Shown: positions 8,177 to 17,917, counted from the first letter of the stretch. The stretch is 64,000 nt of DNA from JBOGCH01 sp051656645 (GCA_051656645.1 JBOGCH010000040.1:186001-250000); one strand, 5' to 3'. The notes: generated by a model from the letters alone, not told the origin. Numbers and translations are program-made.

Positions 8177-9514
8177 TTGACTACCGTGCTTAGAACATTT
8201 AAAATTGGCGGCGTTCATCCGCCTGAAAATAAATTATCGAAGGATTCGGCAATTAAAATACTCCCTATCCCATCGCAGGTAATTATTCCATTATCACAAC
8301 ATATTGGAGCTCCTGCAGTTGCTACTGTAAAAAAAGGCGATGTTGTTAAAACAGGACAACTAATTGCACAGGCCGGAGGGTTTGTTTCGGCAAACATACA
8401 CAGCTCTGTTTCTGGAACTGTTGCAAATGTTAGCGAAATTAAAGATGCTGCTGGCTTAAATAAAATGGCTATCACCATTACAGTTGATGGTGATGAATGG
8501 TTGGAGGATATTGACCGATCGGCTACATTAGTAAAAATGACCACACAAACGAAGGAGGAAATTGTAAAAGCAGTTACCGCAGCCGGAATTGTGGGTATGG
8601 GTGGTGCTACGTTTCCAACTCAAGTAAAACTATCGCCTCCTCCGGGAAGTAAAGCTGAGGTTTTAATTATTAACGGTGTGGAATGTGAACCTTACTTGAC
8701 TTCTGACCATCGTGTAATGTTAGAGCGTACGGAAGAAATTCTTGTTGGCGTGCAACTACTAATGAAAGCTATTGATGTTAACCGCGCTATTATAGGAATA
8801 GAAAATAATAAGCAAGATGCTATTGCAAAAATGAATAGCGTTGTTGCACTGTATCCTGGCATTGAAATTTGTCCATTAAAGGTTCAATATCCGCAAGGAG
8901 GAGAAAAGCAATTAATACAAGCTACCATTAATAAGTATGTACCATCGGGAGCACTTCCTATTGCTGTTGGAGCCGTAGTACAGAACGTAGGTACTGCACT
9001 AGCTGTATACGAGGCTGTTATGAAAAACAAACCGCTTATTGAGCGTGTTGTAACTATTACTGGTAAATCGGTTGCTAATCCGGGTAATTTTATGTGCAGA
9101 ATAGGAACTCCTGTTAGTGCATTAATTGATGCTGCCGGTGGACTTCCCGAAGATACTGAAAAAGTAATTGGAGGTGGACCTATGATGGGACGCGCTATGG
9201 TTACAACAGAAACTCCTATCCTAAAAGGTAGCAGTGGTATACTAATTATGAACAATAAGGACAGTAAACGCGGAGAAACGGTGAACTGCATCCGATGTGC
9301 AAAGTGTGTGCGCGCATGTCCTATGGGCTTAGAACCTTATTTACTAGCACAGTTAGCGAAAGTAAACACACTGGAACGCATGGAGGAAGAAAAGATTATG
9401 GATTGTATTGAATGCGGTTCATGTAGCTATACTTGTCCTTCCAATCGCCCACTAGTGGATTACATTCGTCTCGGAAAAGGGCGTACGGGTGCTTTTATCC
9501 GTAATCGTAAATAA
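8177..9514 (+). CDS. rnfC: Rnf complex subunit C (NADH-binding)
   Basis: The 445-residue subunit oxidises or reduces NAD(H) through an NuoF-like domain. The Gly-rich nucleotide loop GIVGMGGATFPTQVK (about residues 138-152), NGVECEPYLTSDH, and two 4Fe-4S motifs near the end (CIRCAKCVRAC and CIECGSCSYTC) are all present. The frame has no good ATG near the domain start; TTG at 8177 or GTG at 8186 (giving VLRTFKIGGVHPPENK) must be used. The GTG fits the family N-terminus equally well. No Shine-Dalgarno sequence is seen, as is normal in Bacteroidetes. Confidence 0.96.
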   Translation: MTTVLRTFKIGGVHPPENKLSKDSAIKILPIPSQVIIPLSQHIGAPAVATVKKGDVVKTGQLIAQAGGFVSANIHSSVSGTVANVSEIKDAAGLNKMAITITVDGDEWLEDIDRSATLVKMTTQTKEEIVKAVTAAGIVGMGGATFPTQVKLSPPPGSKAEVLIINGVECEPYLTSDHRVMLERTEEILVGVQLLMKAIDVNRAIIGIENNKQDAIAKMNSVVALYPGIEICPLKVQYPQGGEKQLIQATINKYVPSGALPIAVGAVVQNVGTALAVYEAVMKNKPLIERVVTITGKSVANPGNFMCRIGTPVSALIDAAGGLPEDTEKVIGGGPMMGRAMVTTETPILKGSSGILIMNNKDSKRGETVNCIRCAKCVRACPMGLEPYLLAQLAKVNTLERMEEEKIMDCIECGSCSYTCPSNRPLVDYIRLGKGRTGAFIRNRK

Positions 9515-9570
9515 CTAATTATTAATCTACTGGAAATTATAAATATAATTCCTGCTAAACTGTTTATCGC

Positions 9571-10551
9571 ATGAATAAATTTTTCGTCTCTCCTTCACCG
9601 CATGTGCATGGTGGAGACTCTGTAAAAAAGAATATGTATGGTGTGCTGATAGCATTGATCCCAGCTTATATCTGTTCTGTGGTGTATTTTGGTATTGGTG
9701 CGTTAATTGTAATGCTATCATCGCTCGTATTTTGCTTATTATTTGAATTTCTTATTCAGAAATATTTAATGAAAGTGGAGCCCTCTATTTGGGATGGGTC
9801 TGCTTTAATTACTGGAGCCCTATTGGCTTTCAATGTTCCATCTAGTACTCCGGTATGGATTATTGCTATTGGTGCATTGGTTGCTATTGGCGTTGGAAAA
9901 ATGAGTTTCGGTGGCTTGGGATGTAATATCTTTAATCCAGCCTTAGTGGGACGTGTGTTCCTTCTTATATCCTATCCGGTTCAAATGACAAATTGGCCAA
10001 TTCCACAAGGTTTTGCAACACCTTATATTGATGCATCGACCGGAGCAACACCACTTGGTTTAGTGAAAGAGGTTGTTAAATCGGGAAAAAGTCTAGACCT
10101 AATTACCGACCAATTACCAAGTATTTGGGAAATGATTGGTGGTCGCATGGGAGGGTCCATGGGAGAAGTTGGCGCATTAGCACTGCTAATAGGTTTTGGA
10201 TATATGTTAATAAGACGCATTATAACTTGGCATATTCCTGTTATCATTTTCTTAACTATGTTTGTATTTGGTGGAATTATGAATTTTGCCGATGCCGGAG
10301 TATATCCATCACCATTTTTCCACATTTTTGCCGGTGGTGCCGTACTAGGTGCTGTATTTATGGCAACAGATTACGTTACCTCGCCAATGACACCACTAGG
10401 TGTATATATATATGCAATTGGTATTGGAGTGCTAACTATGGTGATACGTTTATATGGCGCATATCCAGAAGGAATGTCATTCGCTATTTTAATTATGAAT
10501 GCTGTGACACCGTTGTTAAATAGATATTGTAAACCTAAACGTTTCGCATAA
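9571..10551 (+). CDS. rnfD: Rnf complex subunit D (membrane flavoprotein)
   Basis: The 326-residue membrane protein is the NqrB/RnfD family subunit that carries covalently bound FMN and forms part of the ion channel. It starts FFVSPSPHVHGGDSVKKNMY, as in relatives, and carries about eight membrane helices. The flavin-attachment motif is visible as STGATPLG near residue 157. It lies 56 bp after rnfC and 43 bp before rnfG. Length and motif leave little doubt. Confidence 0.96.
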   Translation: MNKFFVSPSPHVHGGDSVKKNMYGVLIALIPAYICSVVYFGIGALIVMLSSLVFCLLFEFLIQKYLMKVEPSIWDGSALITGALLAFNVPSSTPVWIIAIGALVAIGVGKMSFGGLGCNIFNPALVGRVFLLISYPVQMTNWPIPQGFATPYIDASTGATPLGLVKEVVKSGKSLDLITDQLPSIWEMIGGRMGGSMGEVGALALLIGFGYMLIRRIITWHIPVIIFLTMFVFGGIMNFADAGVYPSPFFHIFAGGAVLGAVFMATDYVTSPMTPLGVYIYAIGIGVLTMVIRLYGAYPEGMSFAILIMNAVTPLLNRYCKPKRFA

Positions 10552-10594
10552 TTAACGCGTACGGAATATGGACATAATGAAATAGATTAGAATT

Positions 10595-11209
10595 ATGGCA
10601 AAGAAACTTGAATCGAATTTTATTAATATGGTGGGCGTACTTTTTGTAGTAACGCTCGTTGCTTCGGCTGCCGTGGGATACGTAAACTCGCTTACTGCGG
10701 GGCCAATTACAGAAGCTCGCTTACAAAAGCAACAAGAGGCTATTAGAAATGTTATCCCAGGTGAGTTTGACAATAACCCATCTGCAGATATGTGGACGGT
10801 TGAGACTCCTGATGGAGGAAAATTAGAATTCTTCCCTGCTAAAAAGAATGGAACAACCATTGGTACCGCTGTTAAAAGTTATACGAATAACGGATTTGGA
10901 GGACAAATATGGGTGATGGTTGGTTTTAATCCTGACGGAACTATTGCAAGTTATTCTGTTTTGGAACATAAAGAAACTCCAGGGTTAGGTTCTAAAATGG
11001 ATACGTGGTTTACAAAAGGAAATAAAGGGGATATTTCAGGGAAAAGTCCTGGAGCATCGGGCTTAAAGGTTTCTAAAGACGGTGGAGATGTCGATGCCAT
11101 CACAGCTGCAACTATTACCTCTCGTGCTTTTCTTGATGCAATAAATCGAGCTTCGGCTGCTTTACAAAATAATAGTGATGCTTATAGCGGAGCAACACAA
11201 CAACATTAA
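10595..11209 (+). CDS. rnfG: Rnf complex subunit G (periplasmic FMN protein)
   Basis: The 204-residue subunit has one N-terminal membrane anchor (about residues 13-30) and an exported FMN-binding domain. The phosphoester-attachment region reads DAITAATITSRAF near residue 168, where the threonine in TAATIT corresponds to the flavin-linked residue of the SGAT(S/T) motif. GFGGQIWVMVGFNPDG and HKETPGLGSKM are family blocks. Its stop codon overlaps the rnfE start as TAATG, indicating coupled translation. Confidence 0.95.
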   Translation: MAKKLESNFINMVGVLFVVTLVASAAVGYVNSLTAGPITEARLQKQQEAIRNVIPGEFDNNPSADMWTVETPDGGKLEFFPAKKNGTTIGTAVKSYTNNGFGGQIWVMVGFNPDGTIASYSVLEHKETPGLGSKMDTWFTKGNKGDISGKSPGASGLKVSKDGGDVDAITAATITSRAFLDAINRASAALQNNSDAYSGATQQH

Positions 11210-11805
11210 TGAGTATAGTTATGAGTAAGATAAAGATTTTAACTAATGGTATATTTAAGGAGAATCCAATATTTGTTCTTCTTTTAGGAATGTGTCCTAC
11301 GCTGGGTGTTACAACATCTGCGATTAACGGACTGGGAATGGGCTTAGCAACTACGTTTGTATTAATTATGAGTAACTTAGTTATATCGCTAGTTGCTAAT
11401 TTAATTCCGGACAAGGTGCGTATTCCATCGTTTATTGTAATTATTGCAGCATTTGTTACGATTGTTGATATGCTAATGGCAGCATATCTTCAAGGATTAC
11501 ATGCATCCTTAGGACTATTTATCCCTTTAATCGTAGTGAACTGTATTGTTCTTGGACGAGCCGAAGCTTTTGCTTCTAAAAACAGCGCTGGCTTAGCTTT
11601 ATTGGACGGTATTGGTATGGGACTTGGTTTTACATTAAGTTTGACTATACTTGGTGCTATGCGCGAAATTCTTGGTAATGGAAGTATCTTCTCTTTACCG
11701 GTATTTACTGCCGATTACGGAATGCTTGTATTTGTGTTAGCTCCGGGCGCTTTCTTAGCTCTAGGCTATCTTATAGCTATTGTGAATAAGATTAGAAAAG
11801 TATAA
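11209..11805 (+). CDS. rnfE: Rnf complex subunit E (membrane)
   Basis: The 198-residue integral membrane subunit is homologous to RnfA and NqrD/E. It has six predicted helices and the conserved ENPIFVLLLGMCPTLGVT and NCIVLGRAEAFA stretches; the Cys in these motifs are thought to coordinate an intramembrane iron centre shared with RnfA. The start overlaps rnfG. An in-frame second ATG (11221, MSKIKIL) is an alternative start and would remove four residues. Confidence 0.96.
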   Translation: MSIVMSKIKILTNGIFKENPIFVLLLGMCPTLGVTTSAINGLGMGLATTFVLIMSNLVISLVANLIPDKVRIPSFIVIIAAFVTIVDMLMAAYLQGLHASLGLFIPLIVVNCIVLGRAEAFASKNSAGLALLDGIGMGLGFTLSLTILGAMREILGNGSIFSLPVFTADYGMLVFVLAPGAFLALGYLIAIVNKIRKV

Positions 11806-11823
11806 CCTTAAATTCTGGATAAG

Positions 11824-12396
11824 ATGGAATATATATTAATATTTATAGCGGCGGTTTTTGTTAACAACATCGTATTGTCGCAATTCCTGGGAATATGTCC
11901 GTTTTTGGGTGTTTCCAAAAAAGTGTCTACCGCTATTGGTATGACAGGAGCTGTTACGTTTGTAATGATTCTAGCTACAATAGTTACTTATATTGTACAA
12001 AAAACTGTACTGGATCCACAAGGTATTCAATACATGCAAACAATTACATTCATCCTTATTATTGCCGCATTGGTGCAAATGGTTGAGATTATGTTAAAGA
12101 AAACAAGTCCGGCAATGTACCAATCTCTTGGCGTATTCTTACCCTTAATTACAACAAACTGTGCTGTATTGGGTGTTGCATTAATGGTAATACAGAAGAA
12201 TTTTAATTTACTTGAATCTGTAATCTTTGCAGGCTCAACAGCCATCGGTTTTGGATTAGCGCTAGTACTTTTTGCTGGTATCCGCGAGCATTTAGAGCTA
12301 ATTGAAGTTCCTAAGGGAATGAAGGGGTCTCCTATTGCATTGATTACTGCAGGACTTCTTGCTATGGCATTTATGGGATTCTCTGGAATAGTTTAA
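11824..12396 (+). CDS. rnfA: Rnf complex subunit A (membrane)
   Basis: The 190-residue subunit pairs with RnfE. It carries the inverted-topology signatures NNIVLSQFLGICPFLGVSK and TTNCAVLGVALMV, which hold the cysteines of the central iron centre, and six helices overall. As last gene of the operon it is followed by a clear terminator. With B, C, D, G and E it completes an ion-pumping ferredoxin:NAD oxidoreductase. Confidence 0.96.
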   Translation: MEYILIFIAAVFVNNIVLSQFLGICPFLGVSKKVSTAIGMTGAVTFVMILATIVTYIVQKTVLDPQGIQYMQTITFILIIAALVQMVEIMLKKTSPAMYQSLGVFLPLITTNCAVLGVALMVIQKNFNLLESVIFAGSTAIGFGLALVLFAGIREHLELIEVPKGMKGSPIALITAGLLAMAFMGFSGIV

Positions 12397-12428
12397 ACAA
12401 AACGTGGTTAAAACATTTCTGTTTACAA

Positions 12429-12469
12429 GAAAAGACTGTCCGATTACGATTATTGGACAGTCTTTTTTT
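12429..12469 (+). terminator. Terminator of the rnf operon
   Basis: Arms AAAGACTGTCC (12431-12441) and GGACAGTCTTT (12455-12465) form a hairpin followed by a T-run, 35 bases after the rnfA stop. Confidence 0.9.
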
Positions 12470-13224
12470 GTGTAATCACATCGCTGTTCTCGTCCTCCTT
12501 GCCATTTATGCCATAGACAGTGATTACAACACTAAATAAGATCGGATACGCTATACTGCCAACTGCTTCACATCCCATTTCTATACTCTATCACTTAAGT
12601 ACCAATACTGCTTAATATGTAGTAATATTCCGCTTCTCTTACACTCTCTCATTCTTCTCCAAAGCGTATTTAAGACCTGTCACATAACTGACACAGCTCA
12701 GATATTTTGATATCTTGTTAATCTCACCTATTGTGCCTTTATAAGACTGTTTTGAGCTTGCATTAAAGTACAAGTTACATTAGTTAATCTCTCCTATTGT
12801 GCCTTTATAAGGCATCAATACCTGTTAGCTATAAACAACTACTCCCAGACTATATTTCATGCGTAATATTTACATATACAAGCGTTGTATATGTAACAAT
12901 GATTAGCAAGAAAAAGAACCGAATTCAACAGTACAACATTTGCACATAAGCACATTAGAGAACACGATGCAGAGTATTTCGCTTGAAGATAACCACTAAC
13001 TCGAATCACAAGGCCCGAGTTACTATCTACTCTAAATTATGGACAGTGTCCATTAGAGAGATTGTTTCTTTCACATCGTTGTTTCCCAATACCAAAAATT
13101 ATGGACTGTACAAATTTGATAGTTAAGCATAAAGATACCGTAGTTATCGAATGCTACCATTGCCTCTTCTCTCCTGCCATCATCTATACGGCATTAAATC
13201 TAGTATCCACACCAAGACATAAAA
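12470..13224. other. Gene-poor region of about 750 bp
   Basis: I see no convincing gene. A 61-codon plus-strand frame at 13062-13247 has no recognisable features and runs into a terminator. The stretch holds one pair of 29-base direct repeats (12717-12811) and otherwise unstructured AT-rich DNA. It may be decayed coding sequence. Confidence 0.5.
12717..12811. repeat. Pair of 29-base direct repeats with 37-base spacer
   Basis: Copies at 12717-12745 and 12783-12811 (GTTAATCTC[A/T]CCTATTGTG followed by CCTTTATAAG) differ at one base and are separated by 37 unique bases. Repeat and spacer lengths are CRISPR-like, but there are only two copies and no cas gene. Confidence 0.6.
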
Positions 13225-13270
13225 ATAGCGTATTACAAAAGCAATAAGCAATTGTAATACGCTATATTTT
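13225..13270. terminator. Terminator downstream of the porin gene
   Basis: Arms ATAGCGTATTACAA (13225-13238) and TTGTAATACGCTAT (13252-13265) are perfect complements, with A-rich and T-rich flanks. It lies 43 bases past the stop of the minus-strand porin gene. Confidence 0.8.
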
Positions 13271-13307
13271 TACTCTTTATAAAGTAGAGTTATCGTATCA
13301 TATTGTA

Positions 13308-14543
13308 TTAGAATACAGGGATTTTATAAACAAATCCAAGCTCCATACGTTGTGGATTAATATTAGAGAAACTTGACGCTTTACTTGTATAGTCAATTGA
13401 TCGTCCAATATAAGTTAAGAAGAAGTGTAAATTTGAGTTCTCAACAGGATAGTATTCAACTCCACCAATATAACCCCAAGCAGTACGATATTTACCTTTT
13501 TCAAGATATCCTTCATCAGAGATCTCTAGATCTTTACGTAAGTTTGCAGTTTCATACATTCCTTTCACAAATAAATTTAGTTCTGGAAGTACTCTAAAGT
13601 TACATTTGTATACAAGTGACATGTAACGAGTATCCAATGCAGTTGCATCTAACCCAACGTTATTCATTAATCCTGTCATAATACCTGTACGGTCAACACC
13701 TTCGTTACTCCACATAAAGTCAAAGAACATATTGAATTTACCAAAATTCACTTGGTTACCAATTGCATAGTAGAACCAGTTACGGAATTCTGTTTGGTGC
13801 ATAACAGATGCAGACCAACGTGTTTGCCAAACATCATCGAAGAAATTACCATTCCAGTTTAATACATAGCCAAGAGGTACTTTAGCTCGTTTAAGATCTG
13901 CCAAAGTTAAGTTATCACCATTTCCGTAACCATATTGGTCAAGGAATGAACCATTTAAACTATTTAATACTTGAAATTTCACTTGTTGCGTTCCTAAGAA
14001 GTCATATCCAAATTCGATACCAGTCATATAATTACTCATATACTCGATAATATCGCTGTATTGATAAATCTCAATAGGATTTAAGTCAAATTCAAAACCA
14101 CCAAATGCTGCGCATTGTTTACCCGCAAACATATAAAAGTCAGGAGTAAAACGGAAACCTACAGCTGCATAATCTAATGAATTCGGTACATTATCCAATG
14201 ATTGAGCATTGTTAGGGCGATTTAAACGTTGACGATATCTATAAAAAATACGGTCAGTGATATTACCCATTGCCTCAATTCGTAGTTGGTTAAAACGGAA
14301 ATTCATATCTTGATCCATTGCTGGGCCAAGTAAATAATCAGACATTCCGTCTTTTCCACCTTGTCCAAAATATCCATTAAAACTTGCTTGAGTATTAAGA
14401 TAAAGATTGAATGCATCAGTCTTTTTCTCAATCTTCATTACTCTTTCCATTAATGAAGGTTCTCGTTTACCTCCCATTCTTTGAGCGTCTGCATAACCCC
14501 ATCCACATGTGAATAGAACTACTAATGCCAAAAATTTCTTCAT
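13308..14543 (-). CDS. Outer-membrane porin (phosphate-selective OprO/P-like)
   Basis: The 411-residue product has a signal peptide (MKKFLALVVLFTCGWGYADA) and then a pattern of alternating amphipathic strands ending in LGFVYKIPVF with a terminal Phe, typical of outer-membrane beta-barrels. Blocks such as FRFNQLRIEAMGNITDRIFY and FTPDFYMFAGKQ resemble the OprO/P porin family found in Bacteroides. It is followed on the same strand (upstream in genome position terms, it is the last of three) by asparaginase and DcuB genes, so it may admit asparagine or dicarboxylates. The substrate is inferred from neighbours only. Confidence 0.78.
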   Translation of the reverse strand: MKKFLALVVLFTCGWGYADAQRMGGKREPSLMERVMKIEKKTDAFNLYLNTQASFNGYFGQGGKDGMSDYLLGPAMDQDMNFRFNQLRIEAMGNITDRIFYRYRQRLNRPNNAQSLDNVPNSLDYAAVGFRFTPDFYMFAGKQCAAFGGFEFDLNPIEIYQYSDIIEYMSNYMTGIEFGYDFLGTQQVKFQVLNSLNGSFLDQYGYGNGDNLTLADLKRAKVPLGYVLNWNGNFFDDVWQTRWSASVMHQTEFRNWFYYAIGNQVNFGKFNMFFDFMWSNEGVDRTGIMTGLMNNVGLDATALDTRYMSLVYKCNFRVLPELNLFVKGMYETANLRKDLEISDEGYLEKGKYRTAWGYIGGVEYYPVENSNLHFFLTYIGRSIDYTSKASSFSNINPQRMELGFVYKIPVF

Positions 14544-14616
14544 ACTATGTCATTATTTTTATTACTACTAACATCTTTAATGTTCATACCCGCTAGTCAG
14601 TAACATGAATAACTAC

Positions 14617-15678
14617 TTAGTAATTATTGAAATAACCTTGAATTACTTTATAATCTTGTGTTTTAGTAAGTGCAAGCATTAATAGTATTCTTGCTTTTTG
14701 TGGGTTAAGTTCTTGCGAAGCAACAAATCCATATTGTGCATCATCAACTTCATTATCTAATGATGTTGGACCTGTAGGGACGCGACTTGAGCGCACCACT
14801 AACATTCCACCTTTAGATGCAGCAACTAATTTATCAAAGATGTTTTTGTGGATATTACCATTTCCAACACCTGCATGAACAACTCCTTGGTAACCGTTTT
14901 GGATTAAAGCTTCAAGACCAACAGCTTCAACATTCGAGTAACTGTAAATAATACCTACCTTAGGCAATGATACCAATGTAGAAACATCAAATACTGATTT
15001 CGATGTATGTATTTTATCAGAACTTGCATTGTAGAAAGTTTTACTGTTTAATACATAACCTAAAGCACCTGAATTTGGCGATTGGAAAGCTTGTACATCA
15101 ACAGTATTCATTTTCATTGCACCATGTGCACCTAGAATGCTACCATTCATAACAATTAATACACCGCGTCCTGTTGATTGAGGAGATGCTGCTGTTACTA
15201 CTGCATTGTAAAGATTCAATGGTCCATCAGCACTTAACGCTGTAGACGGACGCATTGCTCCAACAAGTACAACTGGTTTATCACTCTTCACAGTCAAATT
15301 TAAGAAATAAGCAGTTTCTTCCATTGTGTCGGTTCCGTGAGTAATAACAATACCATCACAAGTACTTGTTTTTAATAATTGATTGATTTTGTTTGCTAAA
15401 GTAAGCCAAACATCATCTGTCATATCCTGTGAACCAATTCTTACAATCTGCTCTCCTGTTACATTAGCAATATTCTTTATCTCAGGTACCGCATCAAGTA
15501 AAGTACCAATAGCAACTTGACCTGCAGTATAATTTGTCCCTGTTGAACTACTACCTGTTCCGGCAATAGTACCTCCGGTTGCTAAGATATGAATATTAGG
15601 AAGTTTTTGTGCAGTAGCGCTCATCATGGAAACGATAAGCAATAATGCAATTAAAGTAAAATGTCTAAGTGTTTTCAT
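14617..15678 (-). CDS. ansB: Periplasmic type II L-asparaginase
   Basis: The 353-residue enzyme hydrolyses asparagine to aspartate and ammonia. A signal peptide (cleaved after about residue 23, SATAQ) shows export. The two catalytic threonine motifs are present: ILATGGTIAG near residue 31 and GIVITHGTDTMEETAYFL near residue 110, and the Lys of VLVGAMRPS region is as expected. It sits between dcuB and the porin gene on one strand with short gaps (33 and 73 bp), so the three likely form an operon for using external asparagine: deamidation in the periplasm, aspartate uptake with succinate or fumarate exchange. Confidence 0.95.
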   Translation of the reverse strand: MKTLRHFTLIALLLIVSMMSATAQKLPNIHILATGGTIAGTGSSSTGTNYTAGQVAIGTLLDAVPEIKNIANVTGEQIVRIGSQDMTDDVWLTLANKINQLLKTSTCDGIVITHGTDTMEETAYFLNLTVKSDKPVVLVGAMRPSTALSADGPLNLYNAVVTAASPQSTGRGVLIVMNGSILGAHGAMKMNTVDVQAFQSPNSGALGYVLNSKTFYNASSDKIHTSKSVFDVSTLVSLPKVGIIYSYSNVEAVGLEALIQNGYQGVVHAGVGNGNIHKNIFDKLVAASKGGMLVVRSSRVPTGPTSLDNEVDDAQYGFVASQELNPQKARILLMLALTKTQDYKVIQGYFNNY

Positions 15679-15711
15679 AACTTTTTGTTTGGTTTAGTTG
15701 ATTTAATTTTA

Positions 15712-17025
15712 TTATCTAAAGAATTGTACTAACAATAATCCTGTCCCCACGGACACTCCTGTTGCAATTAATCCCGGTAACATAAACGAGTGATTTAGCA
15801 CATATTTACCGATATGCGTAGATCCTGTTCGGTCAAAATTAATTGCAGCAACAACTGTCGGATAGTTAGGTATAAAGAAATATCCATTCACAGCAGGAAA
15901 CATTGCTATCAACATAAATGGCGATATTCCAAGTGCAATACCTAAAGGCATTAAAGCTCTAACAGTAGCCGCTTGACTATATAACAATATTGACATCACG
16001 AAAAGAGCTATTCCAAATAACCATGGCATCTGCGTAACAACATTTTCAATTGCGCCTTTTAATGCCACCATATTTCCTTGTAGAAATGTATCTCCCATCC
16101 ATGCAATACCAAAAATTGCTACAACAGCCTGCATTCCTGCGGAGAATACGTTTCCTTGTGCTGCTTTTGTTGCATTAGCACGCGTAATTAACAATATTAA
16201 AGCCGCTGCAGAGAGCATTAACACTTCAATAATAATAGACATTCCCAATGTAACCGTCTTGCCATCTATAACATAGCTTGGTCTTAAACTCTCAAAAGAA
16301 CCAAAAACCACAATTCCCACAGTTGCTAGAACGAAGATAATGATAGAAACTAACGCCAATCGTTCGTTTTGTACCACAGCCGATTTAAACGTATCCTTTT
16401 GGATTAATCCCTCTTTCAAGCGACGTAGGTACTCTGGATCTTGCTCCAAATCCTTTCCTACCCTTAAAGAAAATAATGCCCCAACAAACACTCCTAAAAG
16501 CGTAGATGGCACAGAAATCATAAGAATATCCATTAGCGACAAGTCATACCCTGTCAATAATCCTAGTAGTGCAACTGTAGCCGCCGAGATAGGACTCGCT
16601 GTAATAGCCTGTTGCGATGCAATTACTGAAATTCCTAAAGGACGTTCCGGACGTATTTTCGTTTCCTGTGCAACCTCTGCAATAACTGGTAGTACAGAAT
16701 ATGCAACGTGTCCAGTTCCTGCGATAAAGGAAAAGAAATAAGTTACAAATGGACTTAGTATTGTAATCTTGTGAGGATTTTTTCGCAGTAACTTCTCTGC
16801 AACCTTTACCATCAAATCCAAACCTCCTGCCGCTTGCATACAGGCAGCAGCGGTAATAACAGCCACAATCATCAACATTACATCAATTGGAGGAGACGTT
16901 GGTTGTAATCCAAACACAAACGTTAGGATTGCCATACCTAAACCACCCATAACTCCCAATCCGATACCTCCAACGCGTGCACCGATGATAATAGCTAAAA
17001 GAACAAAAGCAAGTTGTAGTGCCAT
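15712..17025 (-). CDS. dcuB: Anaerobic C4-dicarboxylate transporter DcuA/DcuB
   Basis: The 437-residue protein has 10-12 membrane helices and the Dcu-family N-terminus (LAFVLLAIIIGARVGGIGLG) and blocks such as FIAGTGHVAYSVLPVIAEV and SQQAITASPISAATVAL. Family members exchange aspartate, fumarate or malate for succinate during anaerobic growth. It is the first gene of the DcuB-asparaginase-porin cluster. DcuA and DcuB cannot be separated by eye, so the symbol is approximate. Confidence 0.92.
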   Translation of the reverse strand: MALQLAFVLLAIIIGARVGGIGLGVMGGLGMAILTFVFGLQPTSPPIDVMLMIVAVITAAACMQAAGGLDLMVKVAEKLLRKNPHKITILSPFVTYFFSFIAGTGHVAYSVLPVIAEVAQETKIRPERPLGISVIASQQAITASPISAATVALLGLLTGYDLSLMDILMISVPSTLLGVFVGALFSLRVGKDLEQDPEYLRRLKEGLIQKDTFKSAVVQNERLALVSIIIFVLATVGIVVFGSFESLRPSYVIDGKTVTLGMSIIIEVLMLSAAALILLITRANATKAAQGNVFSAGMQAVVAIFGIAWMGDTFLQGNMVALKGAIENVVTQMPWLFGIALFVMSILLYSQAATVRALMPLGIALGISPFMLIAMFPAVNGYFFIPNYPTVVAAINFDRTGSTHIGKYVLNHSFMLPGLIATGVSVGTGLLLVQFFR

Positions 17026-17182
17026 AATTTATAATTTAATCAACGTAAAAATTTTACCCTTTAGTAGTCATAAAGGTTTCAAAGACTTAATTAAATAATC
17101 CTATTTCTTGACCGTTTCGAAAAAAAAAACCACTTTTGTAATAATCTTAAAAAGACAGCTTTAATAATTAAAAACGACAAAA

Positions 17183-17878
17183 ATGAGAACGAGAACAAAC
17201 ATTAGCATGCTACTCATTGTAGTTGGTCTCTTTACCACAATGAGTTCATGCTTTAAAACAGAAGATCCTGAATTTGGCCTTTATACCGGCGAATTCTATA
17301 TTATTCAACAAAACAGAGCAGACGGGTCAAAAACATTTAAACCCTTCGCTTTCTTTCAACTTAATGAAGACGCTGCATCCACTCCAATCTTTGCTAGTGC
17401 AGAAAATGGTTTCGAGACTCTTACATTAAATAAGATCACCAATAGTATATATGTTACGGCCGAGTATCAGTACGTATCATTTAATACTTTGCCTATGGAT
17501 AACTTTGTCATTAAAGCACAAAATCTTTCCAATGAAGCATTCACAAAGGAGATTCCTTACAGTTCTGTCACTATAGCAGATACACTGGGAACTATGAGGA
17601 TTACCGATGCTAAATACAACGGTAGTAGTCTTTCTTTTAAAATGAACGATGTTGCTAAAGCTTCATCATATGCAGTTATTTGTTACAGCAATAAATCGAA
17701 ATTACGCTACCGTTTCCCATTTACTTACGAAGCGAACAAAACTGTTTCCCTAAGTCAATTAGTGAGCAACGAGGTTTATGAATTAAAGATTGCTGCAGGT
17801 AATACAAAAGGAGTATATCTTGAATATGATCTTTTCCCTATAACAGCTGGGACGCCATATCAAGATATTATCGATTAA
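17183..17878 (+). CDS. Lipoprotein of unknown function
   Basis: The 231-residue product starts with a lipoprotein signal (MRTRTNISMLLIVVGLFTTMSSC; the lipobox Cys is residue 23), so it should be anchored to a membrane and probably surface or periplasmic. The rest is beta-rich with a late fibronectin-like appearance (VSLSQLVSNEVYELKIAAGN). It resembles the many Bacteroidetes lipoproteins with no assigned role. It stands alone and shares a terminator with brnQ. Confidence 0.7.
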   Translation: MRTRTNISMLLIVVGLFTTMSSCFKTEDPEFGLYTGEFYIIQQNRADGSKTFKPFAFFQLNEDAASTPIFASAENGFETLTLNKITNSIYVTAEYQYVSFNTLPMDNFVIKAQNLSNEAFTKEIPYSSVTIADTLGTMRITDAKYNGSSLSFKMNDVAKASSYAVICYSNKSKLRYRFPFTYEANKTVSLSQLVSNEVYELKIAAGNTKGVYLEYDLFPITAGTPYQDIID

Positions 17879-17884
17879 TCAAAT

Positions 17885-17917
17885 AAAAAGGAGCAATTAA
17901 TTTGCTCCTTTTTTTAT
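17885..17917. terminator. Shared bidirectional terminator
   Basis: AAAAGGAGCAA (17886-17896) pairs with TTGCTCCTTTT (17902-17912), with T-runs on both strands between the convergent lipoprotein and brnQ genes. It overlaps the last codons of brnQ. Confidence 0.8.

Noticed and set aside
13062..13247. 61-codon plus-strand frame
   Set aside because: No domain, atypical composition, no promoter, and it runs into the porin terminator.
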